Of a stretch of 64,000 nucleotides of DNA, positions 16,804-25,800 are shown piece after piece. The translations under genes and the position numbers were made by a program. Source of the stretch: Candidatus Omnitrophota bacterium (GTDB taxonomy: Bacteria > Omnitrophota > Omnitrophia > Omnitrophales > Aquincolibacteriaceae); assembly GCA_020632475.1 (NCBI GenBank), contig JACKFM010000001.1, forward strand, positions 1-64,000, in the 5' to 3' direction. A model generated the notes under the pieces. That model was given only the letters and a program-made list of their open reading frames with translations, did not search any database and was not told where the DNA came from. Within the stretch, counting starts at the first letter, position 1. Every line of letters begins with the position of its first letter.

Positions 16804-19800
16804 ATGAAGACAAATAGACTTAGAAACATTATCGCCCTGCTGACGTTGACTGTTTATGTGATCACTTCACATAGTACACCCGTTGTGTTTGCAAGCACGC
16901 AAACATCCGGTGCGTCGCAACCTGCCAAAGAGATTTTGAATCCTGAAACATTTAAAATTCCGGCTGAGATGGGCATTATTCATGACCTATATAAAGGAAG
17001 CCGGCCGGGGACGGTTATTCTTATTCAGGATGCGCATGCCGTACCCGATGCGCAAAGAAGCATTCGTGCCCTTATTGATGACCTGCAAAAACACTATGCG
17101 ATTCAGGGTGTCGCCCTTGAAGGTGCCGCTTCAAAACTGGATCCCCAGCTTTTCAGAAGCTTTCCGGATAAAAAGAAGTTAGACACTGTTTTTCAAAATT
17201 ATCTCCAAGCCGGAGAACTTTCCGGCGCCAGCACGGCCGCGGTGCTTAATGATCAAAGCGCGGAATTTTACGGTGTCGAAGACTGGAATTTGTATCAAAA
17301 GGGTATCGGGTTCTTTTTGGAGGCCATGGCAAAGGAAGAAGAACTCCGTGAAATGTTAAGCGTGAAGCGTGAAGCGATTGAAGAAGAAAAAGAGAAGAAC
17401 TACCCGAAAGAACTCCTTGAACTTGACCGGAGCATTGAAGATTTTTACCGGAAAAAGATTAATTTTCCGCAGCTTTTAGGAAAATTGTCTGCGGTTCAGA
17501 TGCCGACTCCCGGTTCTGAACTTGCACTGCTCGCCGGAGAGCTGACAGAGGAAACCGATAGCACGATCGAGCTTGAAATTAAACGGGTTGCCGGACAAAT
17601 CAAACCCCTGATTAATCCTGAAAACCGGCCTGAGTTTAACCGCCAATCTCAGGCCTATCAAACCGGACAGCTAAGTGCAGCTGCTTTTGCAGCCTATCTA
17701 AAAAAGACGGCACACACTCTTTCGCACCCGGTTCTTTTTTCTGAAAAAATATCAAAACTCATCGCTAAACAGCAGCGTCTTGAAGATATTCAAGGGACAA
17801 AACTTTTTAATGAACTTGAAACTCATATTCACACCATCAAAGAAATGCTGTTTGAAAACGATGCTCAGCGCGAATTGGACCGGCAAAGCGAAGAGCTGCG
17901 TCTTCTGACGAAACTGGCCAGGCTGGAATTGAGTTGGGATGAATGGCAGCTTCTGCGAAACGGTGACAAGGGGACGGGGAGATTGGATGCATTTGAGCAT
18001 CGTTTTGAAAACCATAAGAAGTTTTATGAAATCGCGGAAGCTCGTGACTATGCTTTTTTTGAAAATCTGAAAAAAAATCAGTTCTCGATTCTTGTGGCAG
18101 GCGGTTTTCATACCCAGGGACTCACGCAATTTTTAAAAGAAGCAGGGATTTCTTATGTTTTAATCACGCCTCAGATCAATGAGATTCCCGAAATAACGCA
18201 TTACCGTGATGTGATGCGCGGAGACGTTTCCTGGAAAAATTATTTTAAAGCCGAAGAGGGCAGGATCAATCTTTATGATGCGTTTGTGCGAGGAACGAGA
18301 GATCGGCTTTTAGCGGATAGCGTAGAGCGTAGAGCGTTTAAGCTGAAGCTCTGGAGGGATCAACTGATTCGCGACCTTGTTGGTCAGAAACGCATCACGG
18401 AATTAAAAAAATATGCACGGTTTTTGGATGAAGTGAATGGAAAAGGACTGAGGACTGAGGACTCAGGACTGAGTGCACAACTGATCAAAAAAGCCGAGAG
18501 ATTTATTGATAATCTTCGCGAACTTAAAGCGGCCGGTCAATTGAGTGAAGCCAACATTTTAAAACTTGTGCAGCCCGCAACCACCCAGGCCTGGCCGAGC
18601 ATTGGTCTTGCGCATGACCGGATTTCTGAGGCGGTGTTGATCGCAGCGCAAAAAGGGGACAGGACTGAAGTCCTGTCCCCTTCAGGTAAATCGGAGTTAC
18701 GGTTTGAGGAGCTTGTGGCAGAAGGCCGGGCAAGGATGGAAGCCGGTCAGTATGCGCAGGCGCGTGAGCTTTTCACGAAAGCTGTGACGGCGTATCTTGA
18801 AACAATGCAACAGGTTTTTGGTCGAGAGATTGCGGATCAGTTGAGCAATCCTTTTATTTTAAAGAAATGGATTGAGAAGACCGGAACCGGAGATGTTTTT
18901 GAGCAAAGAAATATTAAAGATTTAGATTCCGAAATTCGTTCTAAAGCCAGGTTGGAGCGCGTGCTTTTGATGAGTCTTTTACTCGAAGCGGATTATTTCA
19001 GAAGATCCTATCAGGGGCCCGAAGTTTTGACTCCGCGTGTTTATGGACCGATCAGCGAGACGGATGATTTAAGAGCGGAACAGCTGGTGAGAATTGACCG
19101 CGTCACCTTGCCGGGAGGAAGGCCCACGGCCTCGGATGCCTATGAATTTGAACATAAGACAACCCGGCAAAAATATATTGTTAAATTTATGGGAGCAAGA
19201 AATTGGGTGGAATTGCTTGGGCTTTGGTGGTTTAAACGGCTTGGTTTTTCGACCGTGGATTTACGGATCATGAAAATCAACGGGAGTCCGGCCGTGGTCA
19301 TGAAAAAGATCGATCACGTAGAAACATTTTATGATTATGGAATGAACCAATTGGTAAATCCGGAATTGTTTTCAACCAGGATAGCCGTTGAAAGATTATT
19401 GCCGGCATCCTATTCCCGATTATTTAAAGATTCAAAACTGGCGGATATTGTCATTGAACTCAAAGATGCGCATCTGAGGAATATTCTGCTGCGCGTGGAT
19501 GAACAGGGCGAGCTTTTGACCAACGAGCCGCCGATTTTTATCGATAAAGAGCGCTCTTTTGGGTACCGGACAAATCCGCAAACGGGCGAAGGGCTGAGCT
19601 ATCAGTCGTATCGCGGAGGCCGTTTTGCGGAAGGGCAGATTAATTCGGGCCGTGAAACCCAGGAACTCTGGGGAGGTGAACCTCTTTTTCATCGCAGTAC
19701 TACCTCAACGGATTTACAGGGGATTGCCAAAACCATTGTGACCGTTACGCCGGAAGAACTCAAAGCCGCCATTGACGGTATTCGCTTGCAATTCCCCGAC

Positions 19801-22800
19801 GAATTGAATGTACCGGCCGCTTTGAGACCCGAATCTTTAAGCCGTACCTGGGCGGATGCTATTGCTACGGTTGCCCGGATTTACGGATTACCTTATGAGC
19901 GCACTGAACTGCGAACGTCTGCCGTATCCGGGGTTGTGCGACCGGAATTGCGCTGGACGGAAGAGGAGATTACAGCCGGAAAACCGTGGCTGGAACATCC
20001 GGCGCTGAGTGAAGAAGGATATCTGAAAGACCGGCCGGCGATGCTTGGGTTTCTTTACAGTATTTTCAGGGATGATGAAGAGGATGCCTTTTTTAAGCAT
20101 CAGTTGAGTGCAGAGATTGGTCACACTAAAACGCGTGAACAGCTTGGGCTGCCGAAGCAGGGCGTGCCTGATCAACAGGCGTTGGATCAAATTGTTGCAG
20201 AATTGAACAGTGTCTGGAGCCGGGATGGACTTGAACTTGTTCACGGTCCGTTGGCGTATTGGTTAGTTCAGATGGTTAAAACGCGTGATGCGCTTAAGCT
20301 GCTTCGATTGGAAGCGAAATTACGGGAATTAAATCAACCCCTTGAAGTTTTATTTTACGACATTCTGAGGACGGCCGCGCACATTGCCCATTTTGCCCCG
20401 AATTATGGGCAGGGTCCTCATGGTGAACATTTGCCGGGAGATCAGCCGGGTGATCCGGTCCGTTATTTTGATAATGAGTATCTTCTGGACCACCTCGATC
20501 TTTTTATCGCTTATCTGATCGAAGAACGCGAAAATTTAATCTGGCAGCAGGCTGATTTTTACGGCGGCCCCAAAGGGATGAGTTTGTGGCAGCTTTATCT
20601 GTGGGCACTTGCCAGGGCGGTTAATCCTGTGATTTATAATGAAAAACACTTTGAAGAAATGGTTGACCGGTTTAAAGGTCTGAAAGAACCTGTTTCAGGC
20701 AGAACGATTTCGGCTCATGAGATTCAAAATCTCTTTCTGGAGATAAGCGATTTGCTGCCTAGGATTGAAGCGGATTTCCATTTACTGCCGCCATGGGCGA
20801 CTCCCAGTATTTATCAAATGTATGCCGAGCTTTTTGTGGATTCTCCCGAATTGGACGTTGCTCAGGTTAAAGATTATGTGCGCGTTCAAGAACATGCTGT
20901 TTATCAGGGCGCTTATTCCGAAGAAGACATTGAAAATGCTTTTCTCGGACTTTTCGGTGTGCGTGATGCTGAGCTCATGCATAACGTGCAGGTGATGACG
21001 CTTTCGGATGAAAAAGAATATCGCGAAAAACTGCAGTGGTTCATTGATCAATTTGAAAGTTCAGTCCGTCCGCAGCAGGCTGAATTGCGTTTGTCACCGC
21101 AGGATCTAACGGAAATTGGCCGTCAGGCCGCCATTACAGCTTTTGCGCAGGCTGTGAACGAGCAATTTACTTTGCGGGAGAGAATGACGCCTGAGGCGAT
21201 GCAGGCAAATGTGCTTGAACTTCGCGAAGCCCCACAGCGGGTTTGGGTGGATATGATCCGCGACGGCAGGATTCCCGTTGAGACGGCCCGGAACCTTCTA
21301 CTTGTTTTAGACCCGCAGGAAATTACACGTGCGCAATATCTGTTAAGTCATGTTTTAAATTTAATGAAAATAAACAAAGATCCCGCAAGACGGGATTTTA
21401 TGGACAAACTCTTTGCACGCCACCGGTCTGAAAATGAATCCGCCGCAGGGATTTATGAAATAAAAGCCGCTGAGCATTTACTGCTTCCGGGAATGCGCCC
21501 CTTCAGAGCTTTTCACGGATTGGTGCGCATGGTCCCGCAGGCTTTGGTCAAAAACCGGATTAAGGCTGACGATGACGCCAGGGTTTTAGCGATTTTTCCG
21601 GCATCGGACCTTAAAGGTGATGACGAGACGATATTGCAATATTTACATGTTTTTGATTCCCTGGCCTTTGCGACGTTTTATGAAAGAGAAGCCAACGGCC
21701 GCAAAGCCTTGATCGTTAGCCATATTCAAAGTGACCGGTATAACCTTTTTCCTCAGGACGTGAAAAAGCAATATCGCGACTGGCGCTGGCAGATCCGCGC
21801 TGCGCTTGAACATTATGCCTATGAACATAAAATCGAATTGATCCTGAGTCCTGATTTTGAGCTGATGGGAAAGCGCTGGCCCGGAATGAATGAAACCGCG
21901 CGCCATATTCTTTATGACATCGATATGGATGCGAACGGATATCCTGAAAAAACTTTTGGGAAACCCGTTTATTGGGAACACGGATTATCGTCTTCAACCT
22001 GGCGGGTTAAAGAGATTGTATCCGGCCAACAGTACGGAGAAAATTTTTCAGCCATTTTTGAACCGGTTGGAGCTTCCAGGGTGCAGCAGGTATTAGATCT
22101 GATTCAATCAGCCGAACAGAAAATCCGTTTACCTCAAACGAGCTTTATTAAAAACAATCTTATGAAAAGCATTCAGATCATAAAAACTGTACCGGTATTA
22201 GCGGATGCCGAAGAGGCGGCAGATAGTTTGCAAAACGTCATTTTCGCTTTACAGGGTTATCCGGGTCCCATCCCAATACCGCCCGACGTCATAGCCTCTT
22301 TAGAATCGGCTTTGGCGGCAATTCGTGAAGCTGTGGCTGAACGCAAAAAGATGACCGAAAGCCCTGAGGTTTTAACGCAGCTGGTGTGGGATCAGCTTGA
22401 ACGCCTGGGGACGCTGATCGGAATACTCTATGCGAAAAAAAGAAAGGAAGGCCGGCTGCCTTTAAGTATTTTGTTCAAAGGCCGTCCGGCAACGTCCAAA
22501 TCGCGCATCATCGGATTCCTGCAGCAGGCGTTGGAAGACCTGGGTCTTTCATCGGTTTATGAGGAACAGATTGAGATGCAGAAAGCAGGGCGTTTTCCGA
22601 TTGTATGGTCTGATTTTGCCGGTCAGCATGCGGGCAAAGATGTGATGATTTATGAAGGCGTTGATCGATTTCCGGGGTTTAACCAGAGGCCGGATCTTGT
22701 GGTTCGGACGTTTGTCACCAACGATGCTTTGCGCATTCACCGGGCAATTGTTCGTAATAAATATCCCAATGTGTCCGAACTCATTGTTGAAGAGCAGGCA

Positions 22801-25800
22801 AGAATACAAGAAGGGGATATTCCTTTTGAGCCTGACTTGGAAATGAATACCACTGATCCGGCGGGCACGGTTGTGTATCGGCAGGATGCAGTCATAACGA
22901 TGTTGCGCACTTCCATTCAAAACGGGCTTAGAACCGAATTGCGTAATGAAAACCGCCGGGACGCTATTGAGCGGATTCAACTGTCTGACCGGGATGTTTG
23001 GGTCAGGCGTTTTAGTTTGAAAGAGGAACCCGCCGCTGTGATTGCTGAAATGGAAAATTTGCGCAGGCAGACCGAAGCTCAACTTCCAAAGCAGCCTCAC
23101 GCGCAGGTGCCTTTTAATGATTTGGAGCATTTCCTTTTTGTGGTCCGTGATGCTAAAGAACTGGTTGGAATTAATACGGAGAATGCATCAGCCGGGGATC
23201 ATGCATGGGTGATCTATGATTCCGAAGAAGGCGGTCAGCCTATCGGCTTTCTGCATTTAAGTAAAAACTCTGAAGAAGCGCAGGATGTCAATTCAGCCCA
23301 GTATGAAATCGCGGTTCATCCGGCCCGGCGGCGCGAAGGGATCGCCGCTGATTTAATCGAACATGTTCTGCTGTTTTTGCAGCAATCGCCGGATGCCGGT
23401 ATTCAAATTTTTTCCGGGGATATTCATCCTGAGAATTTTGCTTCGGTCACGGCTCTGTACCATGCTGCTGAGAACGCCGGGCTTGATCTTTATGTCCGCA
23501 GGGATAGACCCAAAGAGGCGTGGGTTTTTCTTGTTCCCCTTAGCGGTGAGCCCGTTTTAAATGCAGAACTTTTTGATTATGACGCTTATGCTGAAGTCTA
23601 TCGCCCAGAAATGAGGGGTTTTTCAAATAATATCCGCAGATATATACCGTACGGGAACAGGTCTGAAGACCTGTCCCCGTCTGTGATTGAGGCCGCTATT
23701 CAACAGGCGCGCGAAGTTGCCGGACGGGCAGTGATCGCAAGGCCTTATCAGATGGATATTGCTGAATTCCTTGAGCAGGGTAACCAGCGGATGAATCTGG
23801 TGACGCCTCATGTTCAAGGCCCGGTTCAACTGATTGCCGTGCGTGCTCATGCAAACGTGAATCCCGATCAGATTTTTTACATTGAAATCCATGATGATCT
23901 TGAAGAGGTTTTAACCGCAGTCGGCAATTACCTTTCTCAGGCATATCCTGACAATGCCTTTGATCTGGAGCTGGGTGTGAGCTCAGCGCCTGCCGGTTAT
24001 CAGGATACGTTGATGATGACCGTGCATTCAAACGACGGAATACCGGCCGAAGTGATTTCTCCGGTTTCAAGTATGAACCCTGTGTTTAGTCAATCACCGC
24101 TTGAATCTCCGGTCATTCATAACAACGTACGAGACTTAGGCCCTGCTGACAACCGCACTTTGGCCGTACGCAAATTCAAATCCGGCCGTACGGAAATGCG
24201 TCGTCGTAATTGGCTGGTCGTTTCGGCTGCCGGCTTACTTGCGTTGGTAGTGGGACCTGACTTCTTATCTCTTGAACGAGGTATTGAAGAAACTTCGCCG
24301 ATTACAACACCGAACACCGATGCGTTGGTGCGTCACAGCGCGGTCGAGGAAACCGCGTCTGTGACAGCAGAAGGTTATGTTCAAGTCGCCCAAACGGGCG
24401 ATGTTTCAAAAGTGATTCGTTTTATCGAACGCTATCTGCATTCGACCGCCCGTGAATTTAATCCGGCGGTTGAAGCCATCCGCAAAAAAGCCACCCCGCA
24501 TTTTGCCAGTTATTTCACACTTAACGTCGAGGGTGTTTCAAGTCCCGAGCCGGGTAAAATGGATGAAGTCAGTCTATCACGTTTTGAAGATTTGAAACGT
24601 GAGCTAACCGATTATGACGGCTACTGGATTCGTCCTGCCGGAGTGGAAACCCCAGTTTCGGACAAACCGCTTGAATCGTCACAGAGAATTCTGAATCAAA
24701 TCACAGAGATTGATCAGGCTGGTTACGAACGTGTCGCTAAAACCGGGGATGTGCATGCTGTGGCTGTTTTTGTGAAGCGCGTGGCCGAAAGTCTTGGCGA
24801 TGAAATTACCGATCATGACCATTTAACCTGGTTTTCACGCTGGTACACCGAGCCGCATAGTTTGAAAAACCCTCTTCAGGGTAAGGCATTGCAGTCTTTG
24901 GAGCGCTTAGAAGCGGAGCTCAATATGTATGCTGCAAACGGCAGTGAATGGATTCGTCCTCGTGCCGAGGCGCTCGTTGAAAAACTGCGCAAATCCCAGG
25001 GGCCGAAAGCTGAATTACGGAATGTTTTGGATAAGTGGATACAAAAGTCCCTAGCGCGGTTATTGAATCAAAGGGATGCCGTCCGTCCGCGTGTGACAAG
25101 CCCCGAACCCGTGGTGGTGGATGTCAGTTCGCTGGAAAAGATGGTGGCCGACTGGAATGTTTTGATCGCACAGCGAAAAGAAAAGACTGAGCCGGATATC
25201 GAAAAGAAAAATAGACAGGTTAAAAAGTATCTGCGCGAATTAAGTTTGGTTTTTAATGAAACCGCGGAAGCTGCTGTCCGGCAAAGGATCCTCGATTTTC
25301 TGATGATTGCTCTCTTTGATGAGGATTTTGTGGCGCGCCGTACCGTGGTTGAAATTTTAATGAATCCGAATAGTGCCCTCGGTCAAAATCATTTACGCGT
25401 CAATCCTGAAGATGAATCCGGCTATTTTAATTTTCTCTATCAACACCTGCAGGAACCGTGGCAGCTTTATGACTATGCCCCGCCGCATCTGGACCGGGCC
25501 AAAGCCATGCGTAACAAAAGACTGTCACTCCTGGCCTATTTTGCTTCGGATGCCGGGGGGCTTTACGGTTCAAACGACCGCCTGCTTGATTGGATCAGAC
25601 AGAAAATAGATGGATACACTCAGGATCCAAGTATCCTGGAGCGAATGGAACTTTTGATACGAGAACAGAATGTTGATTTTGATCTGTTTAAAGAAGAACG
25701 GCCTTTGGATTTTCTGGAGATATGGGTTTATGCTTTTTTGCAACTTGGAATGAATTATGCCGCATTGCCGTGGGATACTGACGGAGGACAGCAGTTTCCC

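Noticed and set aside
18655..18680. Palindromes as sequencing or assembly errors
   Set aside because: Each is in frame, is a near-perfect palindrome, and differs in sequence (ACT, TCT, GCT arms), which copying errors would not produce.
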